A stretch of 64,000 nt of DNA. It comes from Nitrososphaerota archaeon (GTDB taxonomy: Archaea; Thermoproteota; Nitrososphaeria; Conexivisphaerales; UBA164). Where the stretch lies: contig WYER01000012.1 in assembly GCA_009903795.1 (NCBI GenBank), positions 40,549-104,548 of the forward strand, in the 5' to 3' direction. The translations under genes were made by a program, and so were the position numbers. The notes beneath the pieces were generated by a model. The model saw only the letters and a program-made list of their open reading frames with translations, was not told the origin of the DNA and ran no database searches. Position 1 is the stretch's first letter, and the number at the start of each line of letters is the position of its first letter. Below are positions 1 to 8,679 of the stretch, piece after piece.

Positions 1-1171
1 TAAGGATGTTCTTTAACCTTAAGTCAATCGGGTCTAATTTTAGTTCGTCTGCCAGCTCATTCATCATGCTTTCAATTGCAAAATTGCTTTCAGGGGCTCC
101 AAATCCTCTAAATGCTGAAGCTATACCGTTGTTAGTATAGACCAAGTTTGCGTCAATTACATAATTAGGGATTCTGTATGGACCGTTTATGGTTTCTATG
201 CTTACATCCAGTATGGTAGGCCCAAAGCTCTGATATGCCCCAGAATCAAGGTATATTGTTGCTTCATTTGAAAGCAAATACCCATTTCTGTCAACAGAAG
301 TTCTTAACTTTATCTTTGAAGCTGTCCTATGGAACCCTGCTATTCCGCTTTCTTCTCTAGACCAAACTAGCTTTACCGGCCTTTTGGTTTTGTAAGCAAG
401 CAGAGCTAGATGAATTTGAACTGTAATGTCATCTTTACCCCCAAAAGCACCTCCTGTTGGAGTGTTTTTTACTCTTATTTTTTCAGGAGGTATTCCTAAA
501 ACTCTAGATATTTGGATCCTATCCCTATAAGGAGTTTGCCCGCCAGCAAGTACGTTTATGACCCCTTCTTCATCTACAAAAGCTACTCCTCCTTCTGGCT
601 CTAAGAACATGTGCTTTTGCATTGGTGTTTCGTAAATCCTTTCAAGCACAATGTAAGCAGAAGATCTAGCTTTCTCTACGTCTCCTTTTCTTACAACCGT
701 GTGCCTTGCAATGTTTCCCTTCTCGTGTATTTTTGGCGCGTTTTCATCGAGCGCTTCGTCTATTGAACGTACGACAGGCAATGGTGTAATGTCTACCTTT
801 ATCCTGTTAAGAGCTTCTAATGCTGCTTCCTGTGTTTCAGCCGCAACAAGAGCTAACGGTTCTCCATAATACCTTACTTTATCGTAAGCTAAAACCGGTA
901 TTTCAGGTACGATCGCCCCATACCCATTCATCGCCGGTATGTCTTTATAGGTAAGAACTGCCTTAACGCCGTTAACTTTTTCAGCATCTTCAGTATATAT
1001 TGCATTTATCTTTCCATGCGCTACTTTACTCCTGAAAGTATAAGCGTACAGAGCGTTCTCCAGCTTTAAATCGGTTAAATATAACAGTGAACCTGCTACT
1101 TTATCAATAGAATCAATCCTTGGTATGGATTTATTAATATAACTATATTTTGATATTGTTTCAGTTATCAT
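1..1171 (-). CDS. Molybdenum hydroxylase large (molybdopterin-binding) subunit, XDH/aldehyde oxidoreductase type; 3' part outside window
   Basis: Own translation of minus strand: starts MITETISKYSYINKSIPRIDSIDKVAGSLLYLTDL; contains TPTGGAFGGKDD and AFRGFGAPE motifs; runs off window start. Confidence 0.88.
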   Translation of the reverse strand, partial: MITETISKYSYINKSIPRIDSIDKVAGSLLYLTDLKLENALYAYTFRSKVAHGKINAIYTEDAEKVNGVKAVLTYKDIPAMNGYGAIVPEIPVLAYDKVRYYGEPLALVAAETQEAALEALNRIKVDITPLPVVRSIDEALDENAPKIHEKGNIARHTVVRKGDVEKARSSAYIVLERIYETPMQKHMFLEPEGGVAFVDEEGVINVLAGGQTPYRDRIQISRVLGIPPEKIRVKNTPTGGAFGGKDDITVQIHLALLAYKTKRPVKLVWSREESGIAGFHRTASKIKLRTSVDRNGYLLSNEATIYLDSGAYQSFGPTILDVSIETINGPYRIPNYVIDANLVYTNNGIASAFRGFGAPESNFAIESMMNELADELKLDPIDLRLKNIL

Positions 1172-1290
1172 TTTTAATTTATCCCTCCTATAAACTTAAC
1201 CAGCATCTGCTTTAAAGTCTTTTTTAAGACGTCTAATGAAATGGTTGCATTAACAATATATTCGCCTAAAACGCATCCATTCATTTTTGA

Positions 1291-2190
1291 TCAGCTTATT
1301 TTTTCAAAACCGTATTCTATCTTTTTGCCATATCCTTTTAATATTTTGTACAAAGCTTCATAAACTATACCATATGTTGCTTTTTTTCTATACTCTGCAG
1401 TGCCTCTAATATCGCTGATTGGCCTCGTAGCTTCAGACGCGAGCTTAGCTATTCTCTCTATAAGATCTTCAGTAAGCTCTTTCCCTTTAGCTTCTTCTTC
1501 AGCCTCAGTTGCCCTTATAACAGTTGGCGCAACAGCGCCGAGCGACAATCTTAAATACTTAATGGTTTTGTTTTCAAGACTTAGGATGCCTGCAGCATTT
1601 ACTATCGATATAGCGTTGGCGCTTCTTAACCCTAATTTTTCAAAAAAATAATATGAGCCTGGCTCCATTTTATCAACAGATATTTCAGTTATAAGTTCAT
1701 CAGCCTCTCTTACTGTTTTCCTTGGGCCCAAGAAAAATTTATCTATATGAACTTCCCTCGCACTTCCAACCTTCTGTAGCTTTACTTTGGCATTAAGAAC
1801 ATAAAGAGGTGGTATACTATCTCCTGCTGGACTTGCGGTTCCAAGGTTTCCACCTATTGTCCCTAAGTTTTGTATTTGAGGCGATCCAATCTGCCTTACG
1901 GCTTCAATAAGGATTGGAGCGTAAGCGTTTATAATGGGCGATCTCCTGATTTCTCTGTATTTTGTGGTAGCTCCAATTAATATATGGTTTTCTTTTTCCT
2001 TTATATAGCTTAACTCGGGAATATAAGAAAGATTTAGAAGTTCTTTTTCTTTAAGTGCTCCATCCTTTAACATTACCATCACATCTGTACCGCCAGCGAC
2101 GGGTTTTATCTGTTCTTTCTTCTGTGAAAGTATTTCAAGCGCTTCTGCTAAGCTTCTCGGAGAATAAACTTCTACTTTTTCATACGCCAT
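1291..2190 (-). CDS. FAD-binding medium subunit of molybdenum hydroxylase (CoxM/XdhB-like)
   Basis: AGGTDVMVMLK and TIGGNLGTASPAGDSIPPL FAD-binding motifs; between small and large subunits. Confidence 0.9.
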   Translation of the reverse strand: MAYEKVEVYSPRSLAEALEILSQKKEQIKPVAGGTDVMVMLKDGALKEKELLNLSYIPELSYIKEKENHILIGATTKYREIRRSPIINAYAPILIEAVRQIGSPQIQNLGTIGGNLGTASPAGDSIPPLYVLNAKVKLQKVGSAREVHIDKFFLGPRKTVREADELITEISVDKMEPGSYYFFEKLGLRSANAISIVNAAGILSLENKTIKYLRLSLGAVAPTVIRATEAEEEAKGKELTEDLIERIAKLASEATRPISDIRGTAEYRKKATYGIVYEALYKILKGYGKKIEYGFEKIS

Positions 2191-2650
2191 TCTTTTTCAC
2201 CACTTTCTTAATTGCGTTAAATATCCTAGGGTAAGCGCCGCATCTGCAAATATTTCCGCTTACACCTTCAAGAATTTCTTCATCAGTTGGGTTTGGATTT
2301 TCGTTTAAAAGTCCTTTTGCAGCAATTATAAACCCAGGCGTACAATACCCGCACTGTGTTGCACCCTCTTCTATGAATGCTTTCTGCAATGGATCCAATT
2401 CGCCATCTTTTTGTAATCCTTCTACTGTTAAAACGTTTTTTCCTTCAACCTGTGAAATCATAACAAGACAAGATGTTACAACCTGGCCATCTAAAAGGAC
2501 GCTACAGGCTCCGCATTCACCTGCTTCACATCCTGGCTTAACGCTCGTAATACCAAGGTCTTCTCTTAAAACCCTTAGAAGGCTTTTTGCAGGAGGAGCT
2601 GTGACACTAACTTTTTTGCCGTTTAAATTGAACGAGACAGTTACTTCCAT
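2180..2650 (-). CDS. [2Fe-2S] small subunit of molybdenum hydroxylase (CoxS/XdhC-like)
   Basis: CEAGECGACSVLLDG and CGYCTPGF...GNICRCGAYPRI cysteine motifs. Confidence 0.93.
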   Translation of the reverse strand: MEVTVSFNLNGKKVSVTAPPAKSLLRVLREDLGITSVKPGCEAGECGACSVLLDGQVVTSCLVMISQVEGKNVLTVEGLQKDGELDPLQKAFIEEGATQCGYCTPGFIIAAKGLLNENPNPTDEEILEGVSGNICRCGAYPRIFNAIKKVVKKNGV

Positions 2651-2728
2651 TACGATAACTTTCTAAAGTGAGCATATAAAATTTTTCTATAACATTTTTT
2701 TTAAGTAAAAGATGCCGACTTATAATGT

Positions 2729-3361
2729 TTAAGATTTTTCACTATTTAGCATTTTGTCAATAGGCTTCCTTGTTTTAATATCATCTTTATAGTCTATGTC
2801 TATAAGTATTCTGGAGGTTCCTATTTCAAATTTTAAGATCTCATCTGTATGTTTATTTAATATGCCTTTAAGCCCTTTTGTCTCTTCGTTTATTGCTAAA
2901 AGCTCTTCTTTTAAAGACGAATCAAAAAGTATAGGATGCCCGCCCTTTCCCTCAAAACTGGGTATGACGATTTTTGCTTTTGATTTTTCATACGTATTTA
3001 TTATTTTTTCGCAAATCCATCTTTGCAAATAAGGCATATCTCCTGGAGTTATCAAATAAGCCCTGCTAGGATTTATTCTTGACACGCCTATCTTTATTGA
3101 AGAACTCATGCCTCCTGTTTTATAATCAGGGTTTATTGCGAAAATTACGTTTTCTCCTATAAGCTCCTTTTCTATCATTTCTCTTTCATGTCCAACAACT
3201 ACAACCGTTACAAATTCTTCCAAAGAGCACTCATCTACAACTCTTTTTATTATTGATTTTCCGTCGATTTTATAAAGAAGTTTATTTTCCCCAAATCTAG
3301 TAGACTCGCCGGCTGCTAAAATTATAAGTGCATATTCGGGGTTCGTAAATCTCGAAGGCAT
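2729..3361 (-). CDS. MobA/MocA-like molybdopterin nucleotidyltransferase
   Basis: LAAGESTRFGENKLLYKIDGKSIIKRV and PGDMPYLQ motifs; adjacent to molybdenum hydroxylase operon. Confidence 0.82.
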   Translation of the reverse strand: MPSRFTNPEYALIILAAGESTRFGENKLLYKIDGKSIIKRVVDECSLEEFVTVVVVGHEREMIEKELIGENVIFAINPDYKTGGMSSSIKIGVSRINPSRAYLITPGDMPYLQRWICEKIINTYEKSKAKIVIPSFEGKGGHPILFDSSLKEELLAINEETKGLKGILNKHTDEILKFEIGTSRILIDIDYKDDIKTRKPIDKMLNSEKS

Positions 3362-3392
3362 GATTTAATCATATAACAGTATGATTTAAAAG

Positions 3393-4178
3393 TTGCTTTT
3401 TGGAGGTAAAAATGATCAGATGAATATAGGTATAATAGGAATAGGTAATATGGGTTATGCCCTTAGCGTGGCGCTCTCAAAAAGTAAAGAAGATACTATA
3501 TTAGTTTACGACAGGGGTAAATATAAGGTTCCAAAAATAAAAAATATTAAACGTGCAAATAGCCTTATTGATCTAGTTAAAAGCTCAGATACGATATTTG
3601 TTTCAGTAAAGCCTAACGACGCAGAAAAACTTTTTGATGAAATTTCTTTAAACGTAGAAGGAAAAACGGTGGTTTCGGTTGTAGCTCTCTATCCATACAG
3701 CAAAATGGTAGAAAAAATGCCAAAAGCAAAAATATGTAAAATCATGACAAGCATAGCTGCAGAAACCGGAAAGGCACCTGTTCTTGCTTATTGTCAAAAA
3801 GAACTTTTTGAAAGCCTTAAAAGGTTATTAGAAAAGATAGGGGAACCTTATCTTTTTGATGAGAAAATTATTGATGCTTTAGTTCCAATAACAGGAAGTG
3901 GACCTGCAATAGTGGCCTATTTTCTCGATTCTTTATCTCAATATATGCTTCTTGCAGGAGTTGAAAAAGATTTAGCAGAAAGAATAACTAATCTGGTTAC
4001 CTACTCAACTTCCATCTATGCACTTAAAAAAGACGTTGATTATCGAACTCTTATAAAAAAAGTAGCTACTCCTTCAGGAATAACTATTAAGATCTTGCAG
4101 GAATTTGATAAAAGAACGTTAAAAGGCAATGTTGTAGATTCAATTTATTCAAAAATTAAAGAATATGTGAAATTATAG
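3393..4178 (+). CDS. proC: Pyrroline-5-carboxylate reductase
   Basis: Rossmann GIGNMGYAL; ITGSGPAIVAYFLDS; VATPSGITIKILQEF; true start may be the internal Met at 3420. Confidence 0.85.
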   Translation: MLFGGKNDQMNIGIIGIGNMGYALSVALSKSKEDTILVYDRGKYKVPKIKNIKRANSLIDLVKSSDTIFVSVKPNDAEKLFDEISLNVEGKTVVSVVALYPYSKMVEKMPKAKICKIMTSIAAETGKAPVLAYCQKELFESLKRLLEKIGEPYLFDEKIIDALVPITGSGPAIVAYFLDSLSQYMLLAGVEKDLAERITNLVTYSTSIYALKKDVDYRTLIKKVATPSGITIKILQEFDKRTLKGNVVDSIYSKIKEYVKL

Positions 4179-4180
4179 AG

Positions 4181-4293
4181 CGCCGGCACCGCTGCTTCGC
4201 GAGGGCTTGCGCACCTCACTAACACAGCGGCGGTGGTAGGTTTTACTTCCGGGTTCGGATGAGACCGGGTAGAACCCTACCCCTATGGCCGGC
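4181..4293 (-). rRNA. rrf: 5S ribosomal RNA
   Basis: Minus strand GCCGGCCATAGGGGTAGGGTTCTACCCGGTCTCATCCGAACCCGGAAGTAAAACCTACC...GCCGGCG, 5S core with pairing ends; GC-rich island, TATA-like tttataaaaaa upstream. Confidence 0.93.
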
Positions 4294-4363
4294 TTTGTAT
4301 GTTATGCTTCCTTTTTTTATAAACCTTTCTGACCATTTGTAATTTGCTTATGTTTTTTAGTTA

Positions 4364-5107
4364 TTGATAAATATGTATGAAAAAATAACAATGCGTATGA
4401 TCAAGCTTATTGGTATTGATATTGACGGAACTTTAACTGAAAATGACGGCAGAATTAATTTTGAGGCTGCTGTTTTATTGAGAAAGCTACAAGACAGTGG
4501 TTTACAAGTAGTTTTAGCAACTGGGCGGAGCGTATTTGAGACTTATACGTTATCAAAATTTTTAGGTTTTGCAAATTTTGGCATTAGCGAAAATGGCGGA
4601 GTTATATATTATAAAGAACCTACAAGAGTTAAATTGTTTGGAAACTATTTTGATTCCTTAAAAGCATATGATTTTTTATCTAAAAATATAGATAACATAA
4701 GGATAAATCAGCGAATGCCAAGGTTAACCGAAATTTTACTCGAAAGAAATTTTGATATAGATTTTGCCAATAAGTTACTTAAGGACAATGGTTATAATTC
4801 AAAAATCCTTGATAGCGGTGTAGCTTACCATCTATCAAGTATTAACGCAAATAAGGGTGTTGCATTAAAATATATTATAGAAAAGATGAATTTAAAAAAA
4901 GAAGAAGTAGCAAGCATTGGAGATAGTGAGGTTGATGAACTAATGTTCGCTGTATCTGGTTATTCATTCCTTGTAAATAAAAATTATATTATAAAAAATA
5001 GAACGATTAATGAAAATACAAAATTAATAGTAACGGAAAGACAAGGCCCTATGGGATTAATAGAGGCAATCGAATGGTTGATGAATAATGATCTCCTATT
5101 TTACTGA
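4364..5107 (+). CDS. HAD-family phosphatase (phosphoglycolate phosphatase / sucrose-phosphatase-like)
   Basis: GIDIDGTLTENDGRI, LATGRS, ASIGDSEVDELMF HAD motifs. Confidence 0.82.
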   Translation: MINMYEKITMRMIKLIGIDIDGTLTENDGRINFEAAVLLRKLQDSGLQVVLATGRSVFETYTLSKFLGFANFGISENGGVIYYKEPTRVKLFGNYFDSLKAYDFLSKNIDNIRINQRMPRLTEILLERNFDIDFANKLLKDNGYNSKILDSGVAYHLSSINANKGVALKYIIEKMNLKKEEVASIGDSEVDELMFAVSGYSFLVNKNYIIKNRTINENTKLIVTERQGPMGLIEAIEWLMNNDLLFY

Positions 5108-6932
5108 ACTGAATAAACTTACAGCATCAGTAAATGATGCTTTAAGCAAGCTTGGCATAACAACTACAAGCGTTTACGTTGGAGAACCTACAGAGCCTGC
5201 CTTTGGTGAAATTACAACTAATGCGGCATTTGTATTAGCAAAGACATTTAAAAAACCTCCCTACGAGATCGCTAAAGATTTTTTAAACAAGATTGAATAC
5301 GATAAAGAAAACTTAAGCGCAGAAATTCATCCAAGCGGTTTTATTAATTTTAGATTTACAGAACGATTTTATCTTAGTTTCTTGAACGAAATACTTAAAA
5401 ACGACGGTTTTGGAGAAATCCAGGTTAAAGAAAAGAAAAAAATAATAATTGAACATACAAGTGTTAACCCGAATAAAGCCTTACATGTAGGACATGCGAG
5501 GAACGTGGTGCTCGGAGATACTTTTTATAGGCTTTTTAAAAGGTTAGGACACGATGTAAAAGTTTTAAACTATATAGACGATACTGGCGTGCAGGTTGCT
5601 GACCTTATTGTAGGATTCAAATATTTAGGGTATTCTCTTGAAAGTGATGACAAATTTGACCATTACTGCGGAGATGTTGTTTATGTTAATGCTAATAAAG
5701 CAATCGAAGAAAACGAAGAATTAAAGAAAAAAAGAAGTGAAATATTAAAAGACCTAGAAGAAGGGGGCGAGATATATAATTTTGCAAAGCCAATTATAGA
5801 AAAAATTGTAAGAGAACAACTAAAAAGCGCATGGAATATTGGGGCAAGATATGACATACTTAACTGGGAAAGCCATTTTATACACGGCGGTTATTGGAAA
5901 AAAATGTTTGAAATCTTAAAAGAAAAAGGACTTGTAAAGTTTATAAAAGAAGGCAAGTATAAAAATTGTTGGGTTCTTTTAGATAAAAAAATACTTATAA
6001 GAAGCGACGGGACGACAGTTTATACCGCTAAAGATCTTACTTATGCAGCGTGGAAACTTGGTTTAATACATGATGAGTTTTATTACCATGTTTTTTCTAA
6101 ACAACCGGATAATACAGACGTCTATACGACTACATTATCGGACGGAATTAAGGGGCTCTATACTCCTGCGGATGAAGCATATATACTTATAGATCAAAGA
6201 CAGTTGCCTTTGCAAAACCTTATAAAAGAAACTTTAAGGGCTTTATCAGTATCTAAAGAGTATAAAGTTATAGCTTATGGATTAGTTGCGCTTTCAAAGA
6301 ATACAGCAGAAAAAATCGTTAAAGGAAAAGTTGAAAAAGAGTTTGTTCATATGTCAGGTAGAAGCGGAATTTATTATAATCTAGATGATTTAATGGATGC
6401 TATAAAAATTGCTGCAATTAATCTAATAAATAATAGAAATCCGCTCCTTCCTGACAAAGAAGATACGGCTTCTAAAGTTGCAATTGCTGCAATACGATAT
6501 TCGCTCCTAAGGCCCGATCTCGAAAAACAGATAGTTTTTGATATAGACGATGCCCTTAAGCTAGAAGGTGATACTGGACCATATATTCAATATACTTATG
6601 CAAGGGCTTCTAAAATACTCGAAAAAGCTAATCAAGAATTCAGTAAATTGGAGGAGATTAACCTTAGCCAAGAGGAAAAGAACTTATTACTTTATATGAG
6701 CAAATATGATTATTACTTATTAAAGGCTTATTCATCGATGTCAGTTTCTATTCTTGCTAATTATGCTCACGAGCTGGCTTTTAGGTTTAATGTCTTTTAT
6801 GAAAAGAAAAGAGTGCTAGATGAAAAAGACACAAAATTAAGAACTTTACGGCTAGCGCTTGTTTATGCATACAAATTGATCATCTCTGATCTTATGAACG
6901 TTCTTGGTCTGCCGACACTAAAAGAACTTTAA
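5088..6932 (+). CDS. argS: Arginyl-tRNA synthetase
   Basis: HTSVNPNKALHVGHARN class I signature; length and C-terminal anticodon domain. Confidence 0.95.
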   Translation: MISYFTELNKLTASVNDALSKLGITTTSVYVGEPTEPAFGEITTNAAFVLAKTFKKPPYEIAKDFLNKIEYDKENLSAEIHPSGFINFRFTERFYLSFLNEILKNDGFGEIQVKEKKKIIIEHTSVNPNKALHVGHARNVVLGDTFYRLFKRLGHDVKVLNYIDDTGVQVADLIVGFKYLGYSLESDDKFDHYCGDVVYVNANKAIEENEELKKKRSEILKDLEEGGEIYNFAKPIIEKIVREQLKSAWNIGARYDILNWESHFIHGGYWKKMFEILKEKGLVKFIKEGKYKNCWVLLDKKILIRSDGTTVYTAKDLTYAAWKLGLIHDEFYYHVFSKQPDNTDVYTTTLSDGIKGLYTPADEAYILIDQRQLPLQNLIKETLRALSVSKEYKVIAYGLVALSKNTAEKIVKGKVEKEFVHMSGRSGIYYNLDDLMDAIKIAAINLINNRNPLLPDKEDTASKVAIAAIRYSLLRPDLEKQIVFDIDDALKLEGDTGPYIQYTYARASKILEKANQEFSKLEEINLSQEEKNLLLYMSKYDYYLLKAYSSMSVSILANYAHELAFRFNVFYEKKRVLDEKDTKLRTLRLALVYAYKLIISDLMNVLGLPTLKEL

Positions 6933-6974
6933 TAGATAGTGTTTTTATACCAAAATTTTCTTATTTAGGTACAA

Positions 6975-7724
6975 ATGGAAAAATTGTCTGTTTATCAAAT
7001 GCTTCTTAATAGAAGAAAAAATAATAGGCTTTGCTTTCCACTATTAGATCCAGTTAACTTTTTTGATGTTGCTAAAACGGAAAAAAAGCTTTCTGAAGTG
7101 GATAAAAGTTTGGTAGATGCTTTTCTTGTTGGAGGTTCTACGATGATAGCGCAAGAAGATCTTGACAGAACTATCGATTGTATAAAAAAGAAGACTGGGT
7201 TGCCAGTTATAATCTTCCCGAATAATGTTAATGCTGTTTCAAAAAAGGCCGATGCAATACTTTACATGATGCTGATGAATTCAGACATAACATATTATAT
7301 CATAGATGCTCAAGTTTTGGCTTCTTCATTGATTGAAAGATATAAATTAGAAACTATACCAACAGCGTATATAGTTACAAACTCAGACAGTGCAGTATCA
7401 CATATAGGTCATGTACGACCCATACCTTCTATTCCTGAGCTTATTTCCCTTTATGTGTTAGCAGCAAAACATTTTGGATTTAAAGCTGTGTATTTAGAAG
7501 GAGGTTCGGGCACATCTACACCAATATCTGAAGAAACTATAAGCTTAAGCAGAAAACTTTTTAATGGTTTGCTTTTAGTAGGCGGAGGAATAACTAATGC
7601 AGAAAGAGCGGTTAAAATTGCGCGTGCTGGAGCAGATGGTATTGTTATAGGTAATTTGTTAGAAAAAGAAAAAGGAGAAAACGAGTTTAATAAAATATGT
7701 AAAGAAGTCAAAAAAGTTCCTTAA
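6975..7724 (+). CDS. Geranylgeranylglyceryl phosphate synthase
   Basis: DPVNF, DAFLVGGSTM, YLEGGSGTSTPIS, VGGGITNAERA typical of GGGPS. Confidence 0.92.
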   Translation: MEKLSVYQMLLNRRKNNRLCFPLLDPVNFFDVAKTEKKLSEVDKSLVDAFLVGGSTMIAQEDLDRTIDCIKKKTGLPVIIFPNNVNAVSKKADAILYMMLMNSDITYYIIDAQVLASSLIERYKLETIPTAYIVTNSDSAVSHIGHVRPIPSIPELISLYVLAAKHFGFKAVYLEGGSGTSTPISEETISLSRKLFNGLLLVGGGITNAERAVKIARAGADGIVIGNLLEKEKGENEFNKICKEVKKVP

Positions 7725-8097
7725 TAATTGTATCTAATAGGATATTCAGTTTATGGTAAATTTCCTCATTTTTTATATCTAATACTTCTTTAAGCATATC
7801 GCTTATTTCTTTTAACTGTATCAAATTTTTTTCATTAATTATTCCAAAAGTTAAAAAAAGAATAAAGGTCAAAAAACAAGATTTTATGTTTTTTCTCGCG
7901 CGTCTCCTTATTGTGGATTTTTCTCCTGATGTTTTTTTATAAAATTTACGATAATTTTCATATTTATTAAACAATTCATAGGAGAAATTTGTAGTTTTTT
8001 TATTAATTAATGCCAAAAATTCTAATTCTGTAATGCATGAGTTATCTACTATTTTTTCTAAAATTTTTTTTGTTTCATTGTTATGATTATTACTCAT
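7708..8097 (-). CDS. Hypothetical protein with one central hydrophobic segment
   Basis: 129-aa ORF, no recognised family; palindrome just upstream of start. Confidence 0.45.
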   Translation of the reverse strand: MSNNHNNETKKILEKIVDNSCITELEFLALINKKTTNFSYELFNKYENYRKFYKKTSGEKSTIRRRARKNIKSCFLTFILFLTFGIINEKNLIQLKEISDMLKEVLDIKNEEIYHKLNILLDTIIKELF

Positions 8098-8102
8098 ACA
8101 AT

Positions 8103-8122
8103 ACTATACATTTTTGTATAGT
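8103..8122. promoter_or_regulatory. 20-bp palindrome ACTATACA-TTTT-TGTATAGT upstream of the 129-aa ORF
   Basis: Perfect 8-bp arms, 5 nt upstream of the minus-strand ATG (8097). Confidence 0.55.
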
Positions 8123-8229
8123 TTAAACGTTTAGAATGCTGCCAACCTTTTTAAATTAAATCATTAATTACATTTTATAAAAAATTCAAAGATTAATGTT
8201 TATATGATAATGTGATATTATCTTGTATA

Positions 8230-8679
8230 ATGATAAACATCACAACAATAAGCTTTTTAATGTCATTTTTTTCACTAGTGATATCAATATTAACTTTTTT
8301 ACTGATTTTTCGTCTCATCAATAAAGTGAAAGAAGAATATAACGTGTTTAGCGATATCACAAAAGAATACATAATTAAAAAGAAAATCCAGAACGACATC
8401 GACTCTCTCAATTTTAATAATCAAGTAAAAACACATGTTGATAGACCTAAAACACAAAATGAATTAAATAAAACTCAAGTTGAAATATTAAAAATTGCTA
8501 CCTCTATGCCTATAACAGCGCGTGATGTGATGCAAAAATTTAACATCACAAGAGAACATGCATCTAGAATGTTGTCACTTCTCAATAAAGAAGGATATTT
8601 AAAAAAAGTAAATGAAAGCAAACCTTATAAGTACATAATAGATGATAAAGGTCGACAATACATGAGTGATGTATATTGA
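8230..8679 (+). CDS. Membrane-anchored winged-helix transcriptional regulator upstream of Kdp (ORF track start 8212; ATG at 8230 also plausible)
   Basis: N-terminal TM segment, linker, C-terminal wHTH (LKIATSMPITARDVMQKFNITREHASRMLSLLNKEGYLKKV). Confidence 0.7.
   Translation: MINITTISFLMSFFSLVISILTFLLIFRLINKVKEEYNVFSDITKEYIIKKKIQNDIDSLNFNNQVKTHVDRPKTQNELNKTQVEILKIATSMPITARDVMQKFNITREHASRMLSLLNKEGYLKKVNESKPYKYIIDDKGRQYMSDVY

Noticed and set aside
1400-1651. Plus-strand ORF inside the medium subunit, and similar shadow ORFs (2373-2666, 10439-10798, 11645-11869, 31646-32056, 46110-46370, 50166-50384)
   Set aside because: Antisense to confidently assigned genes, compositionally anomalous, no recognisable family
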